Notes under the pieces: generated by a model
Told to the model about the DNA's origin: nothing
Database searches by the model: none
What the model saw: the letters and a program-made list of their open reading frames with translations, nothing else
Source of the DNA: Thiothrix nivea DSM 5205
GTDB taxonomy: Bacteria; Pseudomonadota; Gammaproteobacteria; Thiotrichales; Thiotrichaceae
DNA length: 64,000 nt
NCBI RefSeq assembly: GCF_000260135.1
Contig: NZ_JH651384.1
Span: forward strand, 747,693-811,692
Direction: 5' to 3'
In this document: piece after piece, positions 49,101 through 58,305 of the stretch
Position numbering within the stretch: position 1 is the first letter of the stretch
Layout: each line of letters opens with the position of its first letter
Made by a program: the position numbers and the translations under genes

Positions 49101-49242
49101 GGGTTACAACACCCTTGTAGATATTGGCTTTTTTTTGCGCGCGGAAGGGGTGTTCAATGTCGAGGTCGTACAGGCGCTGCCCGTCGACCATGGCGACGCG
49201 AATCTCTTCCGGTTGCGTCGCATTGATCAGAATACGTTTCAT
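46156..49242 (-). CDS. rne: Ribonuclease E
   Basis: A 1028-residue endoribonuclease that scaffolds the RNA degradosome. It starts [20 protein letters not shown]. The S1 domain (about 38-120) is followed by the catalytic DNase I-like fold with [15 protein letters not shown] and [12 protein letters not shown] (Mg2+ aspartates), and the zinc link CPRCTGHG (about 402-409). Residues from about 540 are low-complexity: an Arg/Asn/Asp-rich RNA-binding region ([18 protein letters not shown]), then long Pro/Glu/Lys/Ala repeats ([15 protein letters not shown]). A 540-bp leader precedes it. Confidence 0.97.
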   Translation of the reverse strand: MKRILINATQPEEIRVAMVDGQRLYDLDIEHPFRAQKKANIYKGVVTRVEPSLEAVFVNYGAQRHGFLSFREIAPEFYRADAKVTGRPSVKDVIREGMEVLVQVDKEERGNKGAALTTYLSLAGRYLVLMPNNPKAGGVSRRIEGEDRQQIKQTLNELEIPDSMGVIVRTAGIERDAEELSWDLDYLKTLWTAIQQAYQQHKGPTLLYQESNVIIRALRDYFRRDIGEIVIDNDKVFKQARDFMQAVMPHNLRKLKHYTDGTPLFSRFQVENQIETAFQRTVSLPSGGAIVIDHTEALVSIDINSARATKGHDIEETALNTNLEAADEIARQLRLRDLGGLVVIDFIDMLPSKHQREVEKRLRDAMKLDRARVQVGRISRFGLLEMSRQRLRPSLGESSQIICPRCTGHGHIRSTDSLALSILRLVEEEAMKEMTGKVIAQLPVAVATFLLNEKRQAINDIQQRRNVDLTIIPNPYLETPHYDISRIRSDNLEDVEGHSYHFIPAPPTQEDSIPQEALPTQMPVEAAVTNVMPSSPAPQSLRSNGEAVEPAAVAVSVAPVKGPGLVRRIFNSLFGSNPSVDKAAEEAASKSEAASQPARKKTEQPSPRDKRNERRDRSRGNDKSDAAATAEQTPAGDEQRSRNGRENRHERNNDRNNDRRNRNRNRNEREDNGSPNEQGRRQKQVRPPAVEPDVANAGEQDSNTPLEITLAAPRDNRESGNRGNSQQQNRRDRSRRDPRGNRQQAEENSPDVETAETEAAEVPRENQRRSPRHQAAELTAQPDANEEASETLRTESAPESVENRHDTGDNQPEITSIDADAETDEAGDDADVGEASEQPSRVPRERRGRTRRPRGGQNRQRPPRQAATETGQPPQPENLEPLILDLSTGKTATVPKAETKPPEAVQPTEAPASGETKPETKAPAELKPAPVKAEKPVEPEPMPVKAEKPAEPEPELAKAEEQLPEPKPAQTDSPAKPEPVQAEKVAEAEPVSKLAPAEAKQPEPALAAEETASAPVKKRPSWMHVDPE

Positions 49243-49782
49243 GTACTACATAAACCTTGTTATGCAGCACCTGTTACCTGTTTGTTTGCAGGTGGGGAGA
49301 CTATCTTGGTTCGAATAATATCAAATAGTTAAGCTAATCGTACTAACGACTGGCCTGGTTATCTCCACCTTCGTAAAGAATCGTTCGGTTAGCAAGGGTC
49401 ATGGAAAAAAGCCTTATTTCCCTATAAGGGCGGCACATGAATGTTGTAAACCGCTGGCGCATTCTTGCAACAGACATCAGCAACAAGTCCTGCTGTTAAT
49501 GTCATACCTGTCTGCCTACTGTTTATTTCGCATGACAGGCATTGGTAGGGGGCAGGGATTGTTACGCTTATCCTGGTTACCCCGGCACAAATTCCCGTCT
49601 GGATATGCTTCGCGGAAGAATTTGTGATTGAATCGCTCAGGCATTGGGTCATATCATCGCGTTCGGATTTGATCGAACCCACTGTGTCAGGTTTTCACCC
49701 GAAATCTGCCTGCTGCGAATATATCAATTCGGTTAATCAGATTCAATTTGCATTTACAATTAGTTGGTATGTTTTTTCACTT
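49243..49782. other. Divergent rne/rluC intergenic region
   Basis: 540 bp with no supportable gene. It must hold the rne leader, which in other Gammaproteobacteria is long and folds into hairpins used by RNase E for autoregulation. Several short dyads are present, but no conserved element could be matched by eye. Possible open frames in this stretch (for example 49624 plus strand) are unlike real genes. Confidence 0.5.
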
Positions 49783-50715
49783 ATGGCAGTCGAATACTAC
49801 ACAGTCACCGAAAATGAAGCCGGGCAGCGCATCGACAACTTCCTGATCCGCCACCTCAAGCAGCTTCCCAAAAGCGCCATTTACCGGATTTTGCGTAAAG
49901 GCGAAGTACGGGTTGATAAAAAACGGGTTAAACCGGAGAAGAAACTGGAGTTGGGTGAAAGTATCCGTATTCCGCCCATCAAATCGGAAGCGGATGTAAT
50001 TCCTACAGACAAACCGGTTGAGGCATCACAAGGCTTGCTGGATATGCTGGAGAAAGCCGTGTTGCGTGAAGATGAGCAACTGATTTTCATCAACAAACCC
50101 TCCGGCTTGCCAGTACATGGCGGTAGTGGACACAAGTTGGGTTTGATTGAGGCTTTCCGCCAGTTACGCCCCAATCTGCCGTTTGTAGAGCTTGCCCATC
50201 GGATTGACCGTGACACCAGTGGCGTGGTGATTCTGGCAAAATCGCGCCAGGCGCTAACTGAACTGCACGATTTGTTCCGCTATGGCCGAATCGACAAGCG
50301 CTATCTGGCTCTGGTGGCAGGCAAGTGGACACATGGCCGTCAGCACGTCACCGTGAACTTGGGGAAGGAAGAAGGTAAGCGCCAGAAAGTGCAGGTCACA
50401 GACGAAGGTAAAGAGTCCGAAACCATTTTTTCCCCGGTCAAAAACCTGCGCGGCGCGGCTTTGGTCGAGGCGCAAATCCTGACCGGGCGGATGCACCAGA
50501 TCCGCGTTCAGTTGCAGCACCTGGGGCATCCGATCCTGGGTGATGACCGCTACGGCGATTTTGCCCTCAACCGGCAGTTCCGTGAAAAGGGGTTGAAACG
50601 TCTGTTTCTGCATTCCGCCAGCGTCAATCTGGTGCTACATCTGACTGGGCGGCGTTATGTGGTGGAAGCGCCGTTACCCGATGATTTGCAAACCGTGGTG
50701 GCTAACCTGCGATGA
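49783..50715 (+). CDS. rluC: 23S rRNA pseudouridine synthase (RluC-type)
   Basis: From ATG 49783, 310 residues. An S4 RNA-binding domain (NFLIRHLKQLPKSAIYRILRKGEVRV, about 21-46) precedes the pseudouridine synthase domain with INKPSGLPVHGG and HRIDRDTSGVVIL (catalytic Asp in HRIDRDTSG), GRMHQIRVQLQHLGHPILGD. E. coli RluC modifies 23S rRNA positions 955, 2504 and 2580. Divergent from rne, as in E. coli. The frame is open upstream to 49624 but those codons are unlike the family. Confidence 0.95.
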   Translation: MAVEYYTVTENEAGQRIDNFLIRHLKQLPKSAIYRILRKGEVRVDKKRVKPEKKLELGESIRIPPIKSEADVIPTDKPVEASQGLLDMLEKAVLREDEQLIFINKPSGLPVHGGSGHKLGLIEAFRQLRPNLPFVELAHRIDRDTSGVVILAKSRQALTELHDLFRYGRIDKRYLALVAGKWTHGRQHVTVNLGKEEGKRQKVQVTDEGKESETIFSPVKNLRGAALVEAQILTGRMHQIRVQLQHLGHPILGDDRYGDFALNRQFREKGLKRLFLHSASVNLVLHLTGRRYVVEAPLPDDLQTVVANLR

Positions 50716-51377
50716 AACCTTATTCCATACTGATTTTTGACTGGGATGGCACGCTGATGGATTCAGAGGCACACATCACCCAGTGTATGCGTAACGCCAT
50801 CGCCATCGTGGGGACGGAACCGCGCACGGATGCAGAAATCCGCCACATCATTGGTTTGGGGCTAGAAGAAGCCATCCAGCATCTGTATCCGGACAAGCCC
50901 CGCAGCCTGATCCGCGCCATTGCCGACGAATACCGGCAGGAGTTTCTGGTACGCAGCAAGGGTGGCAGCGAACTGTTTGCCGGTGCACGGGAAACGCTTC
51001 ATGCCTTGAATGCGGAAGGTTACTATCTGGCAATAGCGACCGGCAAATCCCGTCGCGGGCTGGACAAGGTGCTGGACGAAACCGGGCTGGGAGCGCTATT
51101 CCCCATTACCCGCTGCGCCGATGAAACCCACTCCAAACCGCATCCCCGGATGCTGGAAGAGATTTTGACAGACTATGACGCCGCAGCGCATGATGCCCTC
51201 ATGGTTGGTGACAGTGAATACGACCTGCTGATGGCACGGAATATCGGTATGGATTCGCTGGCTGTCAGTTACGGCGTGCACGCGCTGGATCGCCTGTTGC
51301 AACATCAGCCGCGCGGCCATGTCGACGACGTTACCCACATTCCCGATTGGTTGACAACACAAAAGGATAAAAAATGA
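50712..51377 (+). CDS. HAD-IA family hydrolase
   Basis: A 221-residue Gph/PGP-like phosphatase. Motif I IFDWDGTLMDSEAH (about residues 8-21) has the nucleophile Asp, motif II is ATGKSRRGL, and motif III/IV is KPHPRML...MVGDSEYDLLMARN (about 145-170). It overlaps the rluC stop by 4 bp (ATGA) and the next gene by 4 bp. In many Gammaproteobacteria this slot holds a similar phosphatase, probably acting on small phosphorylated metabolites. Confidence 0.93.
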   Translation: MKPYSILIFDWDGTLMDSEAHITQCMRNAIAIVGTEPRTDAEIRHIIGLGLEEAIQHLYPDKPRSLIRAIADEYRQEFLVRSKGGSELFAGARETLHALNAEGYYLAIATGKSRRGLDKVLDETGLGALFPITRCADETHSKPHPRMLEEILTDYDAAAHDALMVGDSEYDLLMARNIGMDSLAVSYGVHALDRLLQHQPRGHVDDVTHIPDWLTTQKDKK

Positions 51378-52318
51378 GTCAAGAAGAAACCCAAGCGATC
51401 CAGGTACTCAGGGAAGTCGCACTGGAAGGCATCAAGGAACAACGGCGGGCGCGGCGATGGGGAATTTTTTTCAAGCTGTTTTTTGTCGCCTACCTGCTGA
51501 TTTTGTTGTTCGCCCTGCTTGGCACTGGCGCGTCATCCAGCAAACTGGCGGATGCAGACGAAATTACCGCCGTGGTCGACATCAACGGCGTAATCATGGA
51601 CGGTGCGGTGGCCAGTGCTGAAATGGTCATCCCGGCACTGCAAGACGCCTTCGAGAACAAAAAAACCAAAGGCGTGATGTTGCGTTGCAATAGCCCCGGT
51701 GGCAGCCCAGTTCAATCCGGCATCATCAACGATGAAATCAAGCGTTTGAAAGCCGAACACAAGGATATTCCGGTCTATGCCGTCATTTCTGACTTGTGCG
51801 CATCCGGCGGTTACTACATTGTAGCTGCGGCAGACAAGATTTACGCAGACAAGGCCAGCATCGTCGGCTCCATCGGCGTGCGCATGGACAACTTCGGTGC
51901 AGTGGGGCTGATGGAAAAGCTGGGGGTAGAACGCCGTCTGTATACCGCTGGCGCGAACAAGGGAATGCTCGACCCCTTCCTGCCTGAAAATACAACCCAG
52001 GTAGCGCATGTACAGAAAATGCTGGACACCACCCATCAGCAGTTCATCCAGGTAGTGAAGGAAGGCCGCGGCGAACGCCTGAAGGATAACCCTGACATCT
52101 TTTCCGGCCTGTTCTGGACGGGCGAGGATGCGGTCAACCTGGGCCTGATCGATGGCTTGGGCAGTGATGCCTATGTTGCACGTGACCTGATCAAGGCAGA
52201 AGAAATGGTCAACTTTACGTCCGAAAAAGACTTGCTGGAGCGCCTGAGCGAACGGGTAGAAACCTCCCTGCACATGATGCTGGGCAACGGCTCGACCCCG
52301 CGGGCTGTCCTGCGCTAA
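51374..52318 (+). CDS. S49 family peptidase (SppA-like)
   Basis: A 314-residue inner-membrane protease with one N-terminal helix (FFKLFFVAYLLILLFALLG, about residues 34-52). The S49 core reads VVDINGVIMDG, LRCNSPGGSPVQSG, SDLCASGGYYIVAAADKIYADKASIVGSIGV; the nucleophilic Ser is in ASGGYY (about 143-148). The C-terminal half includes FWTGEDAVNLGLIDGLG. It cleaves signal-peptide remnants or membrane proteins. Overlaps the HAD gene by 4 bp. Confidence 0.93.
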   Translation: MSQEETQAIQVLREVALEGIKEQRRARRWGIFFKLFFVAYLLILLFALLGTGASSSKLADADEITAVVDINGVIMDGAVASAEMVIPALQDAFENKKTKGVMLRCNSPGGSPVQSGIINDEIKRLKAEHKDIPVYAVISDLCASGGYYIVAAADKIYADKASIVGSIGVRMDNFGAVGLMEKLGVERRLYTAGANKGMLDPFLPENTTQVAHVQKMLDTTHQQFIQVVKEGRGERLKDNPDIFSGLFWTGEDAVNLGLIDGLGSDAYVARDLIKAEEMVNFTSEKDLLERLSERVETSLHMMLGNGSTPRAVLR

Positions 52319-52321
52319 GCC

Positions 52322-52798
52322 ATGTGGGATGAACTGATCACACAACTGGCTGACGCCCTGCAAACCAAAGGCTGGATGTTGGCAACCGCAGAATCCTGCA
52401 CTGGCGGCTGGATTGCCAAGGTCTGCACCGACATGGCGGGCAGTTCCGCCTGGTTTGAACGCGGCTTCGTCACTTACAGCAATGCAGCCAAGCAGGACAT
52501 GCTGGACGTACAAGCCGTGACATTGGCGAACAATGGAGCAGTCAGCGAAGCGGTAACAGCAGAAATGGCGGCTGGCGCACTGTCGCATTCCCGTGCACAA
52601 GTCGCCGTATCGGTCAGCGGCATTGCCGGCCCCGGTGGAGGAACCCCAACAAAGCCGGTCGGCACAGTCTGTTTCGGCTGGGCTATGGAAAACGGCACGA
52701 CACGCACTGAAACCTGCCACTTTGACGGAGATCGGGAAGCTGTGCGCCAGCAGTCAGTGGAGCACGCCTTGCGCATCCTGCTCCAGATGACCCGGTGA
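52322..52798 (+). CDS. pncC: Nicotinamide-nucleotide amidohydrolase (CinA C-terminal family)
   Basis: A 158-residue protein equal to the CinA C-terminal domain alone. The catalytic serine motif AESCTGGWIA (about residues 22-31), FERGFVTYSNAAKQDML, VSVSGIAGPGGGTPTKPVGTVC and a C-terminal helical segment are all present. PncC deamidates NMN to nicotinic acid mononucleotide in pyridine-nucleotide recycling. It begins 3 bp after the S49 gene stop. Confidence 0.93.
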   Translation: MWDELITQLADALQTKGWMLATAESCTGGWIAKVCTDMAGSSAWFERGFVTYSNAAKQDMLDVQAVTLANNGAVSEAVTAEMAAGALSHSRAQVAVSVSGIAGPGGGTPTKPVGTVCFGWAMENGTTRTETCHFDGDREAVRQQSVEHALRILLQMTR

Positions 52799-52813
52799 CG
52801 CCCAAGCATGGAT

Positions 52814-53329
52814 CTAACGGACGGGTAACGCCACCACCATCCTGAACTCAATGCGCTCACCCCCACCACCCCTGAGCCAGAAATTCTGCACGGCGATTTG
52901 CTGTTCCTGCGTTGTCACAAATTGCATCGTATAGCCAGGCGCAATATCCGGAATGCTGAGTTGCGCGGGATCAGGGCTTGTTCCCCACACCACTGCGTTA
53001 TCACCCAGGTTCATGATATACGCAGTAGCGGGCGGAACATCCAGCTGATTACCCACTATCAGGGCATCCAGTTTCTCTTGCATGGCAGGGGCGTCAGCAA
53101 TCTGGCCAAAGCGCCCACTGGCGGCATCGTATTCCAGATGCCCCAGCAAGTCGTACAGCAACTCACCCTGCACCTCAGGGTTGGCCACTGCCTTGTAGGG
53201 AAACACCAGCAAGGAAGCCGCCAAAAAGGCAAGCATCAAGCCTGCCAACGCAACACCCAGGGCAACACTGCGGGCGCTGACATGACGAGACAAAAAACGT
53301 CGAGGCATGTATCCAACCTTATCCAACAC
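52814..53329 (-). CDS. Hypothetical membrane-anchored protein
   Basis: A 171-residue protein with an N-terminal hydrophobic helix (about residues 20-44, SVALGVALAGLMLAFLAASLLVF) after a basic stretch, then a periplasmic domain of about 125 residues. No cysteines are found and no family is recognised. The soluble part has a sensor-like mix of beta strands (AYIMNLGDNAVVWGTS, FRMVVALPV). An in-frame ATG at 53308 (MPRRFLS) is an equally good start. Convergent with pncC. Confidence 0.65.
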   Translation of the reverse strand: MLDKVGYMPRRFLSRHVSARSVALGVALAGLMLAFLAASLLVFPYKAVANPEVQGELLYDLLGHLEYDAASGRFGQIADAPAMQEKLDALIVGNQLDVPPATAYIMNLGDNAVVWGTSPDPAQLSIPDIAPGYTMQFVTTQEQQIAVQNFWLRGGGGERIEFRMVVALPVR

Positions 53330-53397
53330 TCAATGCCAAGGAGTATAGTCCAGAATAAAGAATATGAATGCCACCTGAATCTAATTGATCAAAATTT

Positions 53398-54768
53398 TTA
53401 TGCTGCGGGATAAACCGACTCAAGATACGCATAGACAGCAAACAAACCCATAGCCTCACCACCAACCGGTCGCCCTGCCCGTTCGCGGCTATTCCACGCC
53501 ATGATGTCGAAATGCGCCCAATCAACCTCTTTGGGTATAAACTCGTTCAGGAACAGCGCCGCTGTGATAGCGCCACCGTAGCTGCCGCCGCTATTGGTGA
53601 AATCCGCATGGTTGCTTTTCAGCTGCTCGAAATACGGCTGGTGCAGCGGCAGGTTCCAGATCAGTTCACCAGACGCTGCCGACGCCGCCTGAAGCTTGGC
53701 CGTCAATTCACGATTATTGCTGAAAAAGACCGGGATTTCCGTACCCAATGCTACCCGCGCCGCGCCAGTCAGGGTGGCGAAATCCAGCAGCAGTTGCGGT
53801 TTCTGCGCCACGGCATCGGTTAGGGCATCACACAGCACCAGCCGACCTTCGGCATCGGTGTTATCCACTTCCACTTGCTTGCCCGCGCGGGTGGCGAGGA
53901 TGTCGCCAGGGCGAAAGGCATCCCCACCGATAGCATTATCCGCCGCCGGGATCAGCACCCGTAAATGCACCGGCAGTTGCAATTGCATGATCAGCCGTGC
54001 CAGCCCCAGCACATGCGCCGCCCCACCCATGTCTTTTTTCATCAGGCGCATGTATTGGGAAGGCTTGATGTCCAGCCCTCCGGTATCGAAGCAGATGCCC
54101 TTACCTACCAGCGTCACCGCGGGGTGGTCAGGGTTCCCCCAGCGCAATTTCAGCAGGCGCGGGGCATGGCTGCTGGCACGCCCTACCGCATGGATGGCGG
54201 GATAGTTTTCCCGTAACAGATCTTCCCCAACCACTTCGCTGAAATCAGCCCCGAAAGCTTTCGCCAGTTGCCCCGTTGCTGCCGACAAGTGTTCCGGCAT
54301 CATGTGGTTGGCGGGCTGATTGATCAGATCCCTCACCAATGCAACCGCCTGGATGAAAGCTCTCGCCCTGTCCTGCTGTTCCGGCATGTACAGGACTGGC
54401 CTGGGTTTGTTGTCTGGCTTGGTGAAGTTTTCAAACCGGTAGTAGCCCAATCCCCAGCCTAGGCTGGCAAGCAAACGGTCGGATTCCGGCCAGTCACATT
54501 CCAGATGGTAGTGCCCGCCCGGCAACTTACCCGGCAGACCCGCAATCGCCCAGCGCAGGCTATCCGCTTCGTCGTAGCCTGCCAGCACCTTGCTGATGCC
54601 GCCTTGCACATCCGGCAGCAGGCAAACCTGCCCCGGTTTGGCGCTGAAAGCGTGCAGTTTCGCCCAGTGCTGGCTGGCTTCCGGCAGGGAGGCCGCGAAG
54701 CCCCCCCACCCTGCCTGCGTCAGGGGATGCAAGGCAATGGAATTGGCTGGTTTTTCCTGTGTAAACAT
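53398..54768 (-). CDS. Leucyl aminopeptidase family protein (M17), second
   Basis: A 456-residue M17 aminopeptidase, a different subfamily from the pepA at 8373. The catalytic domain holds VGKGICFDTGGLDIKP and the signature NTDAEGRLVLCDALTDA, with metal ligands conserved. The N-terminal domain is divergent. This group is often annotated as leucyl aminopeptidase family protein. Its start is 13 bp downstream of the preceding lipoprotein gene's stop, so the two may be cotranscribed. Confidence 0.93.
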   Translation of the reverse strand: MFTQEKPANSIALHPLTQAGWGGFAASLPEASQHWAKLHAFSAKPGQVCLLPDVQGGISKVLAGYDEADSLRWAIAGLPGKLPGGHYHLECDWPESDRLLASLGWGLGYYRFENFTKPDNKPRPVLYMPEQQDRARAFIQAVALVRDLINQPANHMMPEHLSAATGQLAKAFGADFSEVVGEDLLRENYPAIHAVGRASSHAPRLLKLRWGNPDHPAVTLVGKGICFDTGGLDIKPSQYMRLMKKDMGGAAHVLGLARLIMQLQLPVHLRVLIPAADNAIGGDAFRPGDILATRAGKQVEVDNTDAEGRLVLCDALTDAVAQKPQLLLDFATLTGAARVALGTEIPVFFSNNRELTAKLQAASAASGELIWNLPLHQPYFEQLKSNHADFTNSGGSYGGAITAALFLNEFIPKEVDWAHFDIMAWNSRERAGRPVGGEAMGLFAVYAYLESVYPAA

Positions 54769-54781
54769 GCTTTCCCCTGCC

Positions 54782-56521
54782 TTAGTGACGGCAATCTTGC
54801 CACCAGCACGGCGTGCTGCTGATGAAGTCCAGCAGTGCCTGATACTTCGGAGCCTGGCTGGCTGGCTGGGTGATATATTCTTTCACGCCCCAAGGCCCGT
54901 GCTTGCTGAACACGCGCGGTGCGGTGTAATGCATCAGCAGTGCGCCACCTTCCGCTTTCCAACCATTCAGGAAACGGTCGTAGATGCCGCGCATCCGTGG
55001 GTCACGGTTGGCGGCATATAGCAGCGGGTTGGGGAACTCATCATCGGTTTTGGTATGGAAATCCGCCAGACCCTGACCGGCTTCATACGCCACCAGTTGC
55101 ACGCCGTATTTATCGGTAATCGCCTTTTGGGTGCGGATATAACCCATCACCTTGTCATGTGAATAGCGGTACACCGGGTTGGTGATCAAGCCCAGCGCGT
55201 CATCCACATTCTTGATGGTGCGCACTTCGGCATGGCCACCGAACACATACGGACCAATGGCGAATGCGTCAGCATGTTTGTAGGCATCCTTGTGGCTAAG
55301 CACGGTTTCGGTCAGCTCGGTATTGATAGTCCAGCCAGACAGGATGCGCACCAGGCGCTGCGAGCCACCAAACACACTTTCCCAAATATTGAAGATTTCT
55401 ACTGCACGCTGTGAGTAGTAACGGTAGCCCGCGCGTTTGGCGTTGGAATCCAACCCCAACTTCATCCCCATGTCGATCATGTGGTTACCCTGGGTGAAAA
55501 TGGTGTTCCAGGTTTCGTTGCTGTATTCGATATGCGGCTTGAGGTTGCTGTTCAGATGTTGTTTGACGTAAGTGGCATACTGGCGCACGTAGTCGTCATC
55601 CGCCCCATGCGGGAGAGTAAACCATGGGTCGGCATTCATACGGTTGGCCAGTTCGACCTGGATTTCCAGTGGCGCGCCGCGCGTGCCCTCCTTGCCGCCC
55701 CAGGTCGCTTTGTCCAGCGTGTTGCGGCCAGACCAGCTGCGGTCGGTGCTGCGGGTGACGCCGCTCATGTTCATGAAACGGATGGCACGGAAATCTTTCA
55801 TGAAATTCATGAAATCCGGGTTGAAAATAATGCTGCCCGCATGTTCCACGAAGGATTGGTAATTGCCGCTACAATCCGAAGCGGAAGCCACGCGCTGGAA
55901 TGGGTTACTGGCGCAAACCCCGCCCGGTGGCAGGATACGGATATTGCGGACGTAATCCTGTGGGTTACTACGGGTGATCAGCAGCGACGCATTCAACATG
56001 CCATCCGCGCCCGCATCGATCTTGATGGTGTCATAGCCCTTGCCATGCTCTTGCAGGCTGGCATCATTCAGGTACTGGATGTCGCCTTCGCCATCATATA
56101 ACACAGTATACGTCCCAGCAGGAATGACCGCAGCAGGTAGGTTGGAAAGGAAGCGGGTTCCCGCTTGCCCACCGTTCAGGTTGGCGGGCCAGCCGTTAGC
56201 ATCATAGCTAACGTTGCCCTTGGTCAACCACGGCGCTGCTTCGGCAAATGGCATGGCGGCACGCATCAGGTCGATGAACGGCATACTGGCGTCACTTTCG
56301 TTCACTTCATTGGTGTTGGTACCAATGGGCGAAGCGGAATTTCCCCGGGAAAATGCGCCTTTGGAGGCGGACATCACCGCGCTGGAAGACGCCCTGAAAG
56401 CAGTGGCGGATGAATCGGAACCTGATGAGGTTTTGCCTGGAGTGGAACCGCAGCCGGTAGCACCCAGCAGCAAAATACTTCCAACTACCGCCATTCGGGT
56501 TAGTTTGGCCAGCATAGTCAT
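54782..56521 (-). CDS. Glycoside-hydrolase-like lipoprotein
   Basis: A 579-residue exported protein. The start MTMLAKLTRMAVVGSILL-GATGC is a lipoprotein signal (lipobox GATGC), followed by a Ser-rich linker (about 25-65). The large domain contains HIEYSNETWN (about 350), a SNE-like acid/base motif, and VAYEAGQG (about 500), a candidate nucleophile region, as in clan-A (beta/alpha)8 glycosidases. Similar proteins are sometimes annotated as cellulose-binding. The substrate is unknown; surface or sheath polysaccharide is possible. Confidence 0.7.
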   Translation of the reverse strand: MTMLAKLTRMAVVGSILLLGATGCGSTPGKTSSGSDSSATAFRASSSAVMSASKGAFSRGNSASPIGTNTNEVNESDASMPFIDLMRAAMPFAEAAPWLTKGNVSYDANGWPANLNGGQAGTRFLSNLPAAVIPAGTYTVLYDGEGDIQYLNDASLQEHGKGYDTIKIDAGADGMLNASLLITRSNPQDYVRNIRILPPGGVCASNPFQRVASASDCSGNYQSFVEHAGSIIFNPDFMNFMKDFRAIRFMNMSGVTRSTDRSWSGRNTLDKATWGGKEGTRGAPLEIQVELANRMNADPWFTLPHGADDDYVRQYATYVKQHLNSNLKPHIEYSNETWNTIFTQGNHMIDMGMKLGLDSNAKRAGYRYYSQRAVEIFNIWESVFGGSQRLVRILSGWTINTELTETVLSHKDAYKHADAFAIGPYVFGGHAEVRTIKNVDDALGLITNPVYRYSHDKVMGYIRTQKAITDKYGVQLVAYEAGQGLADFHTKTDDEFPNPLLYAANRDPRMRGIYDRFLNGWKAEGGALLMHYTAPRVFSKHGPWGVKEYITQPASQAPKYQALLDFISSTPCWWQDCRH

Positions 56522-56700
56522 AAAATCCTTTGTGCAAAATTCTTGTGAGTCATATTTCCGGATGGAAGTCTAGCATGAGGTTGGCACTTCTGCGACGAAT
56601 ATGCTTTTTTCACAACCGCCTAATCTGTTTGCCTGCATGGTGCACACCCATTACAATTGCGCCCTTGTTACAGATTAAACATTCTACTGGAGTACCAACC

Positions 56701-57132
56701 GTGGCTATCGAGCAAACCATTTCCATCATCAAACCTGACGCCGTTGCCAAAAACGTTATCGGCCAGATCTACAGCCGTTTTGAAAACGCTGGCCTGAAAA
56801 TCGTTGCTGCCAAAATGCTGCACCTGAGCCAGGAAAAGGCAGAAGGCTTCTATGCTGTACATAAGGAACGCCCTTTCTTCGCTGATCTGGTTGCTTTCAT
56901 GACCTCTGGCCCGGTGATGGTACAGGTGCTGGAAGGCGAAAACGCTGTTGCCAAAAACCGTGAACTGATGGGCGCCACCAACCCCAAGCAAGCTGATGCA
57001 GGCACTATCCGCGCTGATTTCGCCGAATCCATTGATGAAAATGCGGTTCATGGCTCTGACAGCCTGGAAAATGCGAAAATCGAAATTGCCTACTTCTTCG
57101 GCGAAGAAGGTCTGTGCCCACGCACCCGTTAA
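56701..57132 (+). CDS. ndk: Nucleoside diphosphate kinase
   Basis: A 143-residue kinase that interconverts NTPs and NDPs. The GTG start at 56701 gives [15 protein letters not shown], the normal N-terminus, with GGAG 8 bp upstream. The phospho-histidine is H117 in NAVHGSDS. The product is full-length. It is separated from rlmN by a short GGGAGGG-type repeat. Confidence 0.97.
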   Translation: MAIEQTISIIKPDAVAKNVIGQIYSRFENAGLKIVAAKMLHLSQEKAEGFYAVHKERPFFADLVAFMTSGPVMVQVLEGENAVAKNRELMGATNPKQADAGTIRADFAESIDENAVHGSDSLENAKIEIAYFFGEEGLCPRTR

Positions 57133-57149
57133 TCTGATCTGCCTCTTTG

Positions 57150-57184
57150 CCCTCACCCCTTACGGGGGAGGGTTGGGAGGGGGG
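57150..57184. repeat. GC-rich intergenic repeat between ndk and rlmN
   Basis: CCCTCACCCCTTACGGGGGA is followed by GGGTTGGGAGGGGGG; part forms an inverted repeat. Related GGGGAGG blocks occur at 291-379. The right end provides GGAGGGG 9 bp before the rlmN start. Confidence 0.5.
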
Positions 57185-57193
57185 AATAAAAAA

Positions 57194-58300
57194 TTGTCCG
57201 ACACTGTTAACAAAGTCAACTTACTGGATTTCAGCCATGAAGGCATGAAAGCGTATTTCACTTCTATCGGTGAAAAACCTTTCCGCGCCACCCAACTCAT
57301 CAAATGGCTGCACCAGATGAATGTTGGCAGTGTTGACCAGATGACCAATATCAGCAAGCCGCTGCGCCAGTTCCTGACGGAAAATACCGTCATCCGCGCA
57401 CCGCAGATTATCATGGATCAGCACTCCGCCGATGGCACCCACAAATGGTTGCTGAGATTGGACGACGGCAACGCCATCGAAACCGTATTCATCCCCGAAG
57501 ACGACCGTGGGACCCTGTGCGTTTCCTCGCAGGTTGGCTGTGCGCTGGATTGCACCTTCTGTTCAACCGCCCGGCAAGGTTTCAACCGCAACCTGACGAC
57601 GGCAGAAATCATCGGCCAGTTGTGGGTAGCCAAACGCACCCTACAAGCCGACCCCGGGGGGGCGCGCGTGATCAGCAACGTGGTCATGATGGGCATGGGT
57701 GAACCACTGCTAAATTTCGACAACGTGGCCAATGCCCTGATGCTGATGATGGATGACAACGCTTACGGGTTGAGCAAGCGCCGTGTCACCCTCAGTACTT
57801 CCGGCGTGCTGCCAGCCCTGGCGCGCCTGGCCGACACCATGGATGTATCACTGGCCGTATCCCTGCACGCGCCCAACAATGAAGTGCGCAACCAGTTAGT
57901 GCCACTGAACCGCAAATACCCCATCCAGGAACTGATGGCGGTCTGTCGCCAGTTTCTTGCCAAGAAAACCACCGAGCGCAATCATATTACCTGGGAATAT
58001 GTCATGCTGGAGGGCATCAATGATAAAGATGAACATGCCCACCAGTTGGTGAAACTCTTGAAGGGCATCCCATCCAAAATCAACCTGATCCCTTTCAACC
58101 CGTTCCCGGAAACCCGTTACAAACGCTCCAGTAACAACCGGATACACCGTTTTCGTGATATTCTGGCGGCGGCGGGGTACACTGTCATCACAAGAAAAAC
58201 GCGGGGAGAAGATATTGATGCGGCATGCGGCCAACTGGCCGGGCAGGTCAATGACAAAAGCCGCCGGGAAATCCACTTCGCCCGCATTGAACAAGGGTAA
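57194..58300 (+). CDS. rlmN: Dual-specificity RNA methyltransferase RlmN
   Basis: A 368-residue radical SAM enzyme that methylates A2503 of 23S rRNA and A37 of some tRNAs. The cluster motif is C116-x3-C120-x2-C123 ([18 protein letters not shown]). The catalytic Cys is in DIDAACGQL near the C-terminus, and a further Cys precedes GALD. A TTG start at 57194 ([14 protein letters not shown]) fits the family; the purine-rich end of the preceding repeat acts as ribosome binding site. Upstream ATG codons in frame are in ndk. Confidence 0.95.
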   Translation: MSDTVNKVNLLDFSHEGMKAYFTSIGEKPFRATQLIKWLHQMNVGSVDQMTNISKPLRQFLTENTVIRAPQIIMDQHSADGTHKWLLRLDDGNAIETVFIPEDDRGTLCVSSQVGCALDCTFCSTARQGFNRNLTTAEIIGQLWVAKRTLQADPGGARVISNVVMMGMGEPLLNFDNVANALMLMMDDNAYGLSKRRVTLSTSGVLPALARLADTMDVSLAVSLHAPNNEVRNQLVPLNRKYPIQELMAVCRQFLAKKTTERNHITWEYVMLEGINDKDEHAHQLVKLLKGIPSKINLIPFNPFPETRYKRSSNNRIHRFRDILAAAGYTVITRKTRGEDIDAACGQLAGQVNDKSRREIHFARIEQG

Positions 58301-58305
58301 TAATA

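Noticed and set aside
51533-52720. 395-codon minus-strand frame opposite the S49 and pncC genes
   Set aside because: Shadow of two well-supported genes, with Cys/His-rich translation typical of antisense frames.
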